Source of the DNA: Wohlfahrtiimonas sp.
Lineage (GTDB): Bacteria; Pseudomonadota; Gammaproteobacteria; Cardiobacteriales; Wohlfahrtiimonadaceae
Assembly: GCA_030149965.1 (NCBI GenBank)
Contig: JASLHB010000091.1
Span: 1-54,510, forward strand
Reading direction: 5' to 3'
DNA length: 54,510 nt
Of the stretch, positions 33,183 to 42,153 are shown one piece after another. Below the pieces are notes generated by a model. It was not told the origin of the DNA and did not search any database. It saw nothing but the letters and a program-made list of their open reading frames with translations. Within the stretch, counting starts at the first letter, position 1. Every line of letters starts with the position of its first letter. Both the position numbers and the translations under genes were made by a program.

Positions 33183-33188
33183 ATTATA
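33183..33188 (-). promoter_or_regulatory. -10 element of the cytochrome operon
   Basis: A perfect TATAAT on the minus strand 49 bases before the triheme cytochrome start. No good -35 hexamer lies 16-18 bases upstream, which agrees with activator dependence. Confidence 0.5.
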
Positions 33189-33223
33189 TGCAAAATTACT
33201 GCAAATTTATGTTTAGATACACT

Positions 33224-33240
33224 TAGATAAGTTTTATCTA
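33224..33240. repeat. Palindrome TAGATAA-GTT-TTATCTA upstream of the cytochrome operon
   Basis: Perfect 7-bp arms with a 3-bp centre, lying between the -10 element and the FNR-type site. It has operator geometry; the regulator is unknown. Confidence 0.55.
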
Positions 33241-33247
33241 GGGAAAT

Positions 33248-33261
33248 TTGATAAAAATCAA
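33248..33261. promoter_or_regulatory. FNR/ANR-type site upstream of the cytochrome operon
   Basis: TTGATAAAAATCAA matches the FNR consensus TTGAT-N4-ATCAA at every fixed position. It lies about 78 bases upstream of the predicted cytochrome transcription start and some 200 bases from the heme receptor promoter, so the cytochrome operon is the likelier target. Confidence 0.6.
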
Positions 33262-33421
33262 AATGGAATCGTACAGCCCTTGAGATTTTTGAATTTTATA
33301 ATGCGCTATAAATACTTTCAATTATAAAAATATTTACATATATATCACTTGCTTATGTTTATTTGAAGGGAATCCCTGTGCTGTCATAATTTAATTATTA
33401 AAAGGCATTCATAAGAATCTA

Positions 33422-33493
33422 TTGACAAGAATATATAAATATCAATAATACTCAAATAGGAATTTATATCATTTGATATTAATATTTAATCAC
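33422..33493 (+). promoter_or_regulatory. Promoter and possible Fur region of the heme-uptake operon
   Basis: A perfect TTGACA (33422-33427) and AATAAT (33444-33449) with 16-base spacing. Downstream are a 14-bp dyad ATATCA-TT-TGATAT (33466-33479) and a stretch at 33475-33493 that matches the Fur 19-bp consensus at 12 positions. In such AT-rich DNA this Fur match is only suggestive. Confidence 0.5.
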
Positions 33494-33507
33494 ATTTGGG
33501 AATCGTT

Positions 33508-35835
33508 ATGCATAACCATCGCCACACAGTATTATCTACAATGCTGACAGCAGTATTATTTGGATCAATGGCAGCCGCTCAAGAAGCGCAAGCGCCTAAA
33601 GAAGTTGGTACAACTCGAGTTGTTGTTGCAGCATTGAAAGATGATCGTGCGGCAGAAGAAGCAGCAACGAGCTTATCTCAAATAACGAGCGAAACAATTG
33701 CGCGTATTGGCGCAACTGATTTACAAAGCGCTTTGAAATATGAGCCGGGCATTACGTTTGATGTAACATCTTCTGGCAGAATGGATGATTTGAAAATTCG
33801 TGGCGTTGGTGGTAATCGTGTGATGATCGCGGTGGATGGTGCGCCTCTTCCGAAGCCGTTTGCATTTGCTGGCGGATATTCTGATATCAGCGGTACATAT
33901 TTTGATATTGATGCAATGAAAACAATCGATATCATTAAAGGCCCAGTTTCTATGCTATATGGCAGCAGCGCATTGGCTGGCGGTATTTTTATGAAAACGA
34001 AAGATCCTGAAGATTTTATCGAAGAAGGCAGAAGAACAGGTTTTGAAATCAAAACAGGTTATAACTCTGTTGATAAAGGCGCATTGGTGACAGGCACAGC
34101 AGCTGCTAAATTTACGGATGAAGTTTCTGCATTCATTAGAACTTCTTATCGTGCACATGATGAGCGCCAAAATTATTATGGCAAAGCATCTGGCCCAGTT
34201 TTAGGTGATGATCGCGAGCGCCCAAATCCTTCTGATTCCACTATTAAAAACGTTTTAACTAAAGTTGTTTATGAGCCGAATAATGATCATAAATTCACAT
34301 TAGGTTATGAGTACTTTAACGATACAACTTCTAGCCAAGCGATGTCTGCAATGAGCGGAAAAGAAGTGAGAACAAATAATACAATTCAGGATCACCATGA
34401 TCGTTCTACGAATAGAAGACAACAGCTGAATGTAAGACATGATTTTAACTTTGCAACGCCAATGTTCGATAAAGGACATTGGATGGCTTATTATCAAGAA
34501 ACCAAAGGTCGTCAAAATATTGATGAAGTGAGATTCTCTCCTGCAACTCAAGCAAGACCACCTTGGCAGCCTGTTGCTAAGCCTGAAATTACTTCTGATC
34601 GATGGAGAACAGCAAGCTTTGATAGCAAGTTATTTGGTTTCAATGCTGAGTTCTATAAAAGTATAGATTTAGGTAAAGTTTCTCATGAATTAACTTATGG
34701 TTTGACGTACAAACATAATAAAGTTAATACATTGCGTTTTGGTAATACGATTGATCGTGCAACGGGATTGAGCATTGAAAATCAGATTTTCCCAACACAA
34801 AGCTTCCCCGATTCAAAAGTTCAAGAATCCGGCGTGTTTTTACAAGATCGTATCGGATTCTTAGATAATACAATTGAAGTCATTGCTGGTTTACGTTATG
34901 ACCATTATTCTTTGAAAGTTAAAGATGGCGGTGGTTATATTTTGGCGAATCCGGGACTTCAATCGCCAGCAAGTAAAACTAAAGGGCAATTATCTAAGCG
35001 ATTAGCAGTTCTATATTATCCAACAGATACGCAAACGGTTTATGCAAACTATGCTGAAGGCTTTAAAGCACCTGATTTCACAGAAATTAATAGCGGTTTT
35101 GGTAACTTAGCGCATGGTTATATTGCGCGCTCAAATCCTAACTTGAAACCGGAAACAAGCCAATCGTTTGAATTAGGTTGGAACTTTAATAATGATGTGC
35201 ATACTGCATCAGTTGCTGCATTCTATACGCGCTACAAAGATTTCATTGAAGAGCAAAAAGATATTGGTACAGAAAAGATTAATGGCAGAGATGTTATTAT
35301 TTTCCAATCGGTTAACTTAGACAGAACATACATTTATGGCTTGGAAGCAAAAACAAGCTTGCGCATTATGGAGTTGCAAAATGGTGATGGTGAATTCCGA
35401 TTCAATGGTGCAATTGCTTATGCGAAAGGGAAAGATGATAAAACTAAGCAGCCATTAGATAGCGTTGATCCATTAACTGCTGTTTTAGGATTAAGTTATA
35501 GTTATGCTGATACAGCGTTTGTAGGTTTGAATTGGAATCTAACGGCAAGTAAAAGCGGCAAAGACATTTCACAATCCATGAAAGATGTAGGAATTAATCG
35601 ATTGTCTGGTTATGGCACGATGGACTTGATTGCTGAATATAAGCCACAGAAGAATATTCGCATTAATGCTGGCATCTACAATATCTTCGATAAAAAATAT
35701 AATACTTGGGATAGCTATGCTCGCTCTGTAACGTCAGATGGTCGCGGTACATTAAAAGGTCCTTCGTATGGTTCTGTTGCTCGTGGCACTCAACCTGGCA
35801 TCAATGCTGGTCTTTCAGTAACAATCAATTTCTAA
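33508..35835 (+). CDS. hmuR: TonB-dependent heme receptor
   Basis: A 775-residue outer-membrane receptor. The signal peptide ends near AAAQEAQ. The plug domain shows DLQSALKYEPGITFDV, KIRGVGGNRVMIAVDGAPLP and IDIIKGPVSMLYGSSALAG. The barrel carries a FRAP-like FKAPDF and an NPNLKPE motif, the pair that marks heme and hemoglobin receptors of the HmuR/HemR group, and ends in an aromatic residue (SVTINF). The ATG at 33508 with GGGA upstream is preferred over TTG 33496. It heads an operon with a periplasmic heme-binding protein, permease and ATPase; no heme-degrading hmuS or hemO lies in it. Confidence 0.93.
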   Translation: MHNHRHTVLSTMLTAVLFGSMAAAQEAQAPKEVGTTRVVVAALKDDRAAEEAATSLSQITSETIARIGATDLQSALKYEPGITFDVTSSGRMDDLKIRGVGGNRVMIAVDGAPLPKPFAFAGGYSDISGTYFDIDAMKTIDIIKGPVSMLYGSSALAGGIFMKTKDPEDFIEEGRRTGFEIKTGYNSVDKGALVTGTAAAKFTDEVSAFIRTSYRAHDERQNYYGKASGPVLGDDRERPNPSDSTIKNVLTKVVYEPNNDHKFTLGYEYFNDTTSSQAMSAMSGKEVRTNNTIQDHHDRSTNRRQQLNVRHDFNFATPMFDKGHWMAYYQETKGRQNIDEVRFSPATQARPPWQPVAKPEITSDRWRTASFDSKLFGFNAEFYKSIDLGKVSHELTYGLTYKHNKVNTLRFGNTIDRATGLSIENQIFPTQSFPDSKVQESGVFLQDRIGFLDNTIEVIAGLRYDHYSLKVKDGGGYILANPGLQSPASKTKGQLSKRLAVLYYPTDTQTVYANYAEGFKAPDFTEINSGFGNLAHGYIARSNPNLKPETSQSFELGWNFNNDVHTASVAAFYTRYKDFIEEQKDIGTEKINGRDVIIFQSVNLDRTYIYGLEAKTSLRIMELQNGDGEFRFNGAIAYAKGKDDKTKQPLDSVDPLTAVLGLSYSYADTAFVGLNWNLTASKSGKDISQSMKDVGINRLSGYGTMDLIAEYKPQKNIRINAGIYNIFDKKYNTWDSYARSVTSDGRGTLKGPSYGSVARGTQPGINAGLSVTINF

Positions 35836-35849
35836 GATAAGGTTTAAAA

Positions 35850-36707
35850 ATGAAAAAATTAGCATTATCTGTATTGTTACTCGCTGGTATCACTGCAAAT
35901 GCAATGGCGGAAGATCGTGTGATCACGACTTCTGCATATATTACACAAGTTGTATCGGCGCTTGGTCAAGAGCAATCGTTGGTTGGCGTAGATACCACAA
36001 GCCGTTACAACGAGCATTTAAGATCTTTGCCTGATGTGGGTTATCGCATTGCATTATCCACCGAAGGAATGTTGTCTTTAAAGCCTTCAATGGTTTTGTG
36101 GTCATCTGATTCTGGTCCTACAAATATCGTTGAGCAAGTCAGTTATTCAGGCATTAAATCTGTGACTTTACAAAAGCCAACAACTTTAGAAGAGTTGAAT
36201 ACTTTAGTAACCGATGTTGGTGCAGCATTTAATGTGGCGGATAAAAGCGAAGTATTGAATCAAGAATTGGCAGTTAAATATCAATCTTTAGCCGATGCAG
36301 TGAAAGATCGTAAAGATCTCAAAGCATTATTCATTATGGAAGAAATGGGCGGTGCAGGTTCTAAGAACTTCGCAGGCGGCGAAACCAGCGCAACAGCATT
36401 GGTTGAGTTGTTGGGCTTAGAAAATCCATTGTCTAAGCAATTCACATCATATAAAGCTGTGAATATTGAAACGCAAATTCAGCAGGGCGCTGATGTTGTA
36501 TTTATCGGGAAGCGCTTAGAATCTAAAGATCAAGCACAGTCAATCATTCGCTTAGAATCTTCTGTATTGGGTTGGCCAAAGCCTGTAGAACCTAAATGTG
36601 TATTTGAAGTGGATATTAATCATTTCTTGGTTTACGGCATCCATTTATATGACGATGCATTGATGTTGAATGGTCAATTAGAAAGTTGCTTGAAAGGTAT
36701 TCAGTAG
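35850..36707 (+). CDS. hmuT: Periplasmic heme-binding protein HmuT
   Basis: A 285-residue type III periplasmic binding protein with a signal peptide (TANAMAED). The family core SAYITQVVSALGQEQSLVGVDTTSRYNEHLRSLPDVGY is present; the tyrosines in SRYNEHLRSLPDVGY are candidates for the heme ligand known in Yersinia HmuT. FIMEEMGGAGSKNFAGGETSATALVELLG matches the second lobe. It lies 14 bases after the receptor, and its stop overlaps the permease start. Confidence 0.92.
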   Translation: MKKLALSVLLLAGITANAMAEDRVITTSAYITQVVSALGQEQSLVGVDTTSRYNEHLRSLPDVGYRIALSTEGMLSLKPSMVLWSSDSGPTNIVEQVSYSGIKSVTLQKPTTLEELNTLVTDVGAAFNVADKSEVLNQELAVKYQSLADAVKDRKDLKALFIMEEMGGAGSKNFAGGETSATALVELLGLENPLSKQFTSYKAVNIETQIQQGADVVFIGKRLESKDQAQSIIRLESSVLGWPKPVEPKCVFEVDINHFLVYGIHLYDDALMLNGQLESCLKGIQ

Positions 36708-37711
36708 TGGGACAAAAATCTTTATCGTTAAGTTTGCTGATGATGGTGGGCTTAATTATTTGTACGGTGGTTGTCTCAAGTTATATTGGTGCTTTAAAAG
36801 TCAATTGGCAGGAGATTTTCAATGGTGAAAGTCTCGACAGTTATATTTTCTGGCAGATTCGTCTGCCAAGAATTCTCGCGGCGATTTTAGTCGGTGGCGC
36901 ATTTGCCATCTCGGGCGCTGTGATGCAAGGGTTGTTCCGCAATCCATTAGTAGAGCCTGGAATCATCGGTGTTTCTAGTGGTGCGGCATTTTTTGTAGCA
37001 TTGACAATTGTTTTGGGTGGCAAGCTGTTTCCTACATTGATGGCTTACTTAAACGATTACACGCTACCTGTTGCAGCCTGCATTGGTGGGTGGGCTGTGA
37101 CAGCCTTTTTGTACTATTTCTCAAGACATAATCAGAATGTGAGTGTGAGCGCGATGTTATTAGTCGGTATTGCGATTAATGCATTTATTGGTGCGCTGTT
37201 AGGCTTATTAACCTTTATGGCGAGCGATGACGAATTGCGTTCACTCACATTTTGGTCTTTGGGAAGTTTAGGCAGTTTTAACTATACAAAACTAGCTATT
37301 TTATTTGGCCTGCAATTGCTAATCGTTCCATTGTTATTAATGAAGATGAAATCAATGAATGCAATGTTGCTTGGAGAACGTGAAGCAAAGCATTTGGGCG
37401 TGAATGTAGAACGATTAAAAAAGCAGCAAATTTGGGGCGTTGCAATTTTAACGGGCAGCGCTGTTGCTTTTTCTGGCGGGATTGGTTTCGTGGGTTTAGT
37501 GATTCCACATTTGGTGCGCATGATCTTTGGATCAGATCACCGTTATGTGTTGCCATTGTCGTTTTTATCGGGCGGATTATTACTTTTATTTGCTGATAGT
37601 TTATCGAGGACTTTAGCAGCGCCCGCAGAAGTCCCTATTGGTATTTTTACAGCGTTCATTGGTGCGCCATTCTTGGGTTATCTTGTGTATCGTCAATCAG
37701 GCTTGCGTTAG
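36707..37711 (+). CDS. hmuU: Heme ABC transporter permease HmuU
   Basis: A 334-residue inner-membrane FecCD/BtuC-type permease with about ten hydrophobic segments. Signature stretches are WQIRLPRILAAILVGGAFAISGAVMQGLFRNPL.EPGIIGVSSGA, the coupling loop GEREAKHLGVNVE, and GFVGLVIPHLVRMIFGSDHR. I choose the GTG at 36707, which shares one base with the hmuT stop (TAGTG) and has AAAGG upstream; a TTG at 36686 lies inside hmuT. It pairs with the ATPase that follows after eight bases. Confidence 0.94.
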   Translation: MGQKSLSLSLLMMVGLIICTVVVSSYIGALKVNWQEIFNGESLDSYIFWQIRLPRILAAILVGGAFAISGAVMQGLFRNPLVEPGIIGVSSGAAFFVALTIVLGGKLFPTLMAYLNDYTLPVAACIGGWAVTAFLYYFSRHNQNVSVSAMLLVGIAINAFIGALLGLLTFMASDDELRSLTFWSLGSLGSFNYTKLAILFGLQLLIVPLLLMKMKSMNAMLLGEREAKHLGVNVERLKKQQIWGVAILTGSAVAFSGGIGFVGLVIPHLVRMIFGSDHRYVLPLSFLSGGLLLLFADSLSRTLAAPAEVPIGIFTAFIGAPFLGYLVYRQSGLR

Positions 37712-37719
37712 GAGTTCAG

Positions 37720-38541
37720 ATGCTTCAGTTGAAAAATATTTCATATGCCATTAAAACGCGCAATGGATTACGCGATTTGGTGAATATTCCTGATTTGCAT
37801 ATTCCAAAGCACCAATTCACAGCATTGATTGGTCCAAATGGTGCAGGTAAAACAACATTGCTGCACATGTTATCCGGCGATGCAGAGCCAACAACAGGCG
37901 AAATTCATCTTGATGGACAGCGTTTAAAAGATTATACAATTGCAGAATTAGCGCAGAAGCGCTGTGTTTTGCCTCAGCTTCAGCATATTCCATTTTCTAT
38001 TAATGTGATGGCTGTATTATCAATGGGATTAATGCCACATGGCGTGAGTTTTCGTAGCCCAAAAGCAAAAGAGTTGATTGAGGAAGTTGCAGAAAGTTTG
38101 CAGCTAACCCATTTATTGGATCGTACTTATCAGGTTCTGTCGGGCGGAGAACAGCATAGAGCGCAAATTGGTCGAGTGTTGATTCAGGTGCTATTTGAAT
38201 TAGAGATCTGTCAAACAGATCGACTATTGCTATTAGATGAACCGTTTAATCATTTGGATTTATATCATCAAAAGCATCTTTTAAAGTATTTGAAAATGCT
38301 TCAGCAAAAGGGCATTACGATTATTTGTGTGATGCATGATTTGAATCAGGCGATTCATGCAGCAGATCAATGTGTTGTATTGAAGAAAGGGCAGTTGCAT
38401 GGCGTTTATCAAACTGCTGAATTAAAAAATGGCAATATCTTGAGCGATGTATTCAGTATTCCATTTGTAGAATTAACCAATTCCGTTCATCCAGAAGCTC
38501 ATGCTTTGTCGATATTTGGATATGAAGCACAAGTTTCTTGA
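37720..38541 (+). CDS. hmuV: Heme ABC transporter ATP-binding protein HmuV
   Basis: A 273-residue ATPase. Walker A GPNGAGKT is at 38-45, the signature LSGGEQHRAQIGRVL starts at 140, Walker B is LLLLDEPFNHLD, and the switch His lies in CVMHDLNQA. It is of the iron-chelate/heme type by length and by the HmuV-like Q-loop VLPQLQH. An AGGAG site lies before the ATG. It is the last gene of the receptor-HmuTUV operon and is followed by a terminator. Confidence 0.94.
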   Translation: MLQLKNISYAIKTRNGLRDLVNIPDLHIPKHQFTALIGPNGAGKTTLLHMLSGDAEPTTGEIHLDGQRLKDYTIAELAQKRCVLPQLQHIPFSINVMAVLSMGLMPHGVSFRSPKAKELIEEVAESLQLTHLLDRTYQVLSGGEQHRAQIGRVLIQVLFELEICQTDRLLLLDEPFNHLDLYHQKHLLKYLKMLQQKGITIICVMHDLNQAIHAADQCVVLKKGQLHGVYQTAELKNGNILSDVFSIPFVELTNSVHPEAHALSIFGYEAQVS

Positions 38542-38562
38542 GTGAAGTATTTATGAATAATC

Positions 38563-38590
38563 AAACCGCTGAATATTACAGCAGTTTTTT
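38563..38590 (+). terminator. Terminator after hmuV
   Basis: A 9-bp stem with one mismatch (38563-38571 with 38579-38587), a 7-nt loop and a T run to 38590. Confidence 0.75.
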
Positions 38591-38711
38591 ATTGTGAATC
38601 GTTTTGTGCGCATGCAAATAGAATAAAAAATTTGGAACACTCATTCGAGTAAAACTTGCTAAAAATCAATGAATTTCAATCTATCAATTTCAGGCAAAAA
38701 ATACCTTTTTA

Positions 38712-38720
38712 TGATATGAT
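38712..38720 (+). promoter_or_regulatory. Extended -10 promoter of gyrA
   Basis: TGATATGAT fits an extended -10 element (TG-N-TATGAT) 40 bases before the gyrA start. The -35 region is poor, as is common for extended -10 promoters. Confidence 0.5.
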
Positions 38721-38760
38721 TCTTCGGTTATAAGCTTAATAATTAGACAAAGGATATTCA

Positions 38761-41388
38761 ATGAGTGAGTTTGCCAAAGAGATAGTTCCGGTCAACTTAG
38801 AAGAGGAGATGAAAAAATCATATCTCGACTATGCAATGAGCGTGATTATTGGTCGTGCTTTGCCAGATGTTCGTGATGGATTGAAGCCTGTTCACCGTCG
38901 AATCTTGCATTCGATGAATCAAACTCATAACGATTGGAATAAACCTTATAAAAAATCTGCGCGTATCGTGGGTGATGTAATGGGTAAATACCATCCGCAT
39001 GGTGATAGCGCGATTTATGATTCAATCGTTCGTATGGCGCAGCCATTTTCTATGCGTTATATGTTGGTGGATGGTCAAGGTAACTTCGGTTCGGTGGATG
39101 GCGACTCGCCAGCTGCGATGCGTTATACAGAAGTTAGAATGAGCCGCATTGCACATACATTGTTGCAAGATATCGATAAAGATACTGTAGATTTCGTGCC
39201 TAACTACGATGGATCAGAAATTGAGCCATCTGTATTGCCAACGCAAATTCCAAATTTATTGGTGAATGGTTCATCAGGTATTGCTGTTGGTATGGCGACA
39301 AACATTCCGCCACACAATATCACAGAAACTATTAATGCTTGTGTTGCGTTGATCAATGATCCGCAAATTACAATTGATGGTTTGATGGAATATATTCCAG
39401 CGCCAGATTTCCCAACAGCAGCGATCATTAATGGTACGCGCGGTATTCGTGAAGCGTATCATACTGGCCGTGGTCGAGTTGTGATTCGTGCGCGTTGCGA
39501 AATCGAAATTGATGAAAAGCGTAATCGTGAAGTGATTGTGGTTTCAGAATTGCCTTATCAAGTGAATAAAGCTCGCTTGATTGAGAAAATTGTTGAATTG
39601 CACCGTGATAAAATTGTTGAAGGTATTGCGCCAGATGGTTTGCGCGATGAATCAGACAAAGATGGTATGCGCATCGTGATTGAATTGAAGCGTGGCGAAT
39701 CTGGCATGGTTGTGTTGAATCAACTATACAAACATACAGCGTTGCAAAGCAGCTTCAGCATTAACATGGTTGCGATCGATCAAGGTCAACCAAAACTTTT
39801 AAACTTGAAGCAAGTGTTAGAAGCATTCGTGGCGCATCGTCGTGAAGTGATCACTCGCCGCACAATCTTTGATTTACGTAAAGCGCGTGAACGTGCGCAC
39901 TTGTTAGAAGGTTTAACCGTTGCCTTAGCGAACATCGATGAAATGATCGAATTGATTCGCTCTTCTCCAGATGGCGCAACTGCAAAAGGTAAAATGCTTG
40001 CGAAAATTTGGGCAGCTGGCGATGTTGTTCCAATGTTAGAACGCGCAGCAAGCTTGAATGAAAATGCAAAAATGAGCGAAATGGAAGGCTTTGGCTTATT
40101 GGCTGAAGGTTATCGCTTAACAGAAACACAAGCGCAAGCAATTTTGGATATGCGTTTACAGCGTTTAACTGGTTTAGAACAAGATAAAATTCATGGTGAA
40201 TATGAAGTTTTATTGGAAGCGATTACTGCATTCATTGAAATTTTAGTGAACCCTGATCGTTTACGTGAAGTTGTATTGGAAGAATTGGAAAAAGTTCGTT
40301 CTGATTTCCATGATGAGCGACGCACAGAAATTTGCCAAGCAGCAGAAGATATTAATATTTTAGATTTAATAGCAGATGAGCAAGTTGTTGTTACATTATC
40401 TCACCGTGGTTACATCAAATATCAGCAGTTAGGTGAATATCAGGCTCAGAAACGTGGCGGACGCGGTAAATCAGCAGCCAAGGTTAAAGATGAAGATTAC
40501 GTTGTGAATATGATGACAACAAGTACACATTCACAATTGATGTGCTTCTCTTCAATTGGTCGCGTTTACTGGTTGCATACTTATGAATTGCCAGAAGCAG
40601 GTCGTGGTTCAACTGGTCGCCCAATTGTGAATATGTTGCCATTATCAGAAGGTGAGCGCATTAGCTCAATCATGCCAGTGGATGAATATGTTGCTGATAA
40701 ATTTATTGTGATGGCAACGAAGTTCGGCGTGATTAAGAAAACAACATTGGATAAATTCGCAAGTCAGCGTTCAACGGGTGTGATTGCAATTACATTGGAT
40801 GAAGGCGATGAATTGATTGGTACAACGATTACTGATGGCAGCAAAGACATTATGCTCTTTACGTCAGATGGTAAAGTGAATCGCTTTAGCGAAGAAGATG
40901 TTCGTGATACTGGCCGTGGTGCTCGTGGTGTTAAATCAATGAATTTAACAGAATCACAAACGATTTTATCGATGATCATTCCTGAAGATGACAGCATTGT
41001 GTTGATCGCGACAGAAAATGGTTACGGTAAACGTACTCGCACAGAAGAATTTACGCGCCATCGTCGTGGTGGTAAAGGCATGATTGGTATTCAGACTTCT
41101 GAGCGTAACGGTAATGTGATCAGTGCATGTTTAGTGAAAGAAGATGAAGAAGTGATTCTGATTTCAAGCAACGGAGTATTGGTTCGCACACGAGTTTCTG
41201 AAATTTCGATTTTAGGCCGTAATACACAAGGTGTTCGTTTAATCCGTTTAGATAAAGAAGATGCATTGGTTGGTTTGACAGCAGTAGAAGCTGAAGAAGA
41301 GATTGATGAAACGGAAGAAATTTTAGAAGTTGGAGAAAATGTTGAAACGGTTGATGAAACATCATCCGGTGGCGATGCAGTCGAATAG
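38761..41388 (+). CDS. gyrA: DNA gyrase subunit A
   Basis: A type II topoisomerase subunit that cuts and rejoins DNA, 875 residues, matching E. coli numbering. The quinolone-resistance region reads YHPHGDSAIYDSIVRMAQPF, with the wild-type Ser83 and Asp87. The catalytic Tyr122 is in AAMRYTE. The GyrA box QKRGGRGKS in the C-terminal domain, which is needed for supercoiling, is present. The C-terminus ends in a long acidic tail (repeated Glu/Val/Asp from about 840). It is monocistronic with its own promoter and a strong terminator. Confidence 0.98.
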   Translation: MSEFAKEIVPVNLEEEMKKSYLDYAMSVIIGRALPDVRDGLKPVHRRILHSMNQTHNDWNKPYKKSARIVGDVMGKYHPHGDSAIYDSIVRMAQPFSMRYMLVDGQGNFGSVDGDSPAAMRYTEVRMSRIAHTLLQDIDKDTVDFVPNYDGSEIEPSVLPTQIPNLLVNGSSGIAVGMATNIPPHNITETINACVALINDPQITIDGLMEYIPAPDFPTAAIINGTRGIREAYHTGRGRVVIRARCEIEIDEKRNREVIVVSELPYQVNKARLIEKIVELHRDKIVEGIAPDGLRDESDKDGMRIVIELKRGESGMVVLNQLYKHTALQSSFSINMVAIDQGQPKLLNLKQVLEAFVAHRREVITRRTIFDLRKARERAHLLEGLTVALANIDEMIELIRSSPDGATAKGKMLAKIWAAGDVVPMLERAASLNENAKMSEMEGFGLLAEGYRLTETQAQAILDMRLQRLTGLEQDKIHGEYEVLLEAITAFIEILVNPDRLREVVLEELEKVRSDFHDERRTEICQAAEDINILDLIADEQVVVTLSHRGYIKYQQLGEYQAQKRGGRGKSAAKVKDEDYVVNMMTTSTHSQLMCFSSIGRVYWLHTYELPEAGRGSTGRPIVNMLPLSEGERISSIMPVDEYVADKFIVMATKFGVIKKTTLDKFASQRSTGVIAITLDEGDELIGTTITDGSKDIMLFTSDGKVNRFSEEDVRDTGRGARGVKSMNLTESQTILSMIIPEDDSIVLIATENGYGKRTRTEEFTRHRRGGKGMIGIQTSERNGNVISACLVKEDEEVILISSNGVLVRTRVSEISILGRNTQGVRLIRLDKEDALVGLTAVEAEEEIDETEEILEVGENVETVDETSSGGDAVE

Positions 41389-41406
41389 TTAGTACATTTA
41401 ACTTAA

Positions 41407-41439
41407 ATAAGGCAGGCATCACCTGCCTTATCTTTTTTT
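41407..41439 (+). terminator. Intrinsic terminator after gyrA
   Basis: A 10-bp perfect stem (41407-41416 with 41422-41431), a CATCA loop, then a run of seven T. Confidence 0.93.
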
Positions 41440-41457
41440 ATCTAAAGGAGAAATCAC

Positions 41458-42129
41458 ATGTTTGAATTTGGGAAAATGATTTTCGTTGTTTTCTTTATGT
41501 TGTTACCTTTGGCGAATCCTTTAGTTTCTGCCACGATGATGATGAGCTTAGGCGCTCGTTTACCTGAAGAGGAAAAAAACAAACAAGCAAAAGAAGCTGC
41601 TAAGTATTCGTTAGCAGTGATGTTGATTAGTTTTTACTGCGGTCATCTTGTGATGAAGGTATTTGGAATTTCTATTCCAGGATTACGTATCGCAGGTGGA
41701 TTGATCGTGATGGCAATTGGCTTTCAGATGTTATTTCCATCACAAAATTCTGCCAGTTCGCCAGAATTAGAAAGTAAAAAAGATGAATTACGCGGTAAGG
41801 CTGCATCTAGTTTGGCATTCATTCCTTTAACAATGCCAGGTTTTGCAGGGCCCGGAACAATCGCTATGATTATCAGTATTGCATCAACATTGCCAAGTTT
41901 CGATGCACCGATGTGGGTAATGTTAACAGCCCCCATTATTTCTTTTATTGGACTATGCTTATTCTTATGGCTGTGTTTAAAAAGCTCAGCAAAAATTGTC
42001 GCAAAGATTGGTCAAAGTGGTATTGATGCAATTTCACGTGTGATGGGCTTCTTATTAGTGTGCATGGGCGTGCAGTTCTGTATCAATGGCGTGGTTGAGT
42101 TACTCCATCAAATGCCATTGGCTAAATGA
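41458..42129 (+). CDS. MarC family integral membrane protein
   Basis: A 223-residue protein with six hydrophobic segments, of the MarC/UPF0056 family. Motifs are FMLLPLANPLVSATMMMSL at the N-terminus, ISIPGLRIAGGLIVMAIGFQML, and FIPLTMPGFAGPGTIAMII in the second half. The transport substrate of the family is not established; the early link to multiple antibiotic resistance was not upheld. AAAGGAG lies 7 bases before the ATG. It lies 24 bases before a MATE exporter and is probably co-transcribed with it. Confidence 0.9.
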   Translation: MFEFGKMIFVVFFMLLPLANPLVSATMMMSLGARLPEEEKNKQAKEAAKYSLAVMLISFYCGHLVMKVFGISIPGLRIAGGLIVMAIGFQMLFPSQNSASSPELESKKDELRGKAASSLAFIPLTMPGFAGPGTIAMIISIASTLPSFDAPMWVMLTAPIISFIGLCLFLWLCLKSSAKIVAKIGQSGIDAISRVMGFLLVCMGVQFCINGVVELLHQMPLAK

Positions 42130-42153
42130 CATAATATTTTATAAGGAATTTGG

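Noticed and set aside
33371..33380. Small GGGAA/ATCCC-type dyad upstream of the heme receptor
   Set aside because: Too short and without a T tract or a relation to the predicted promoter.
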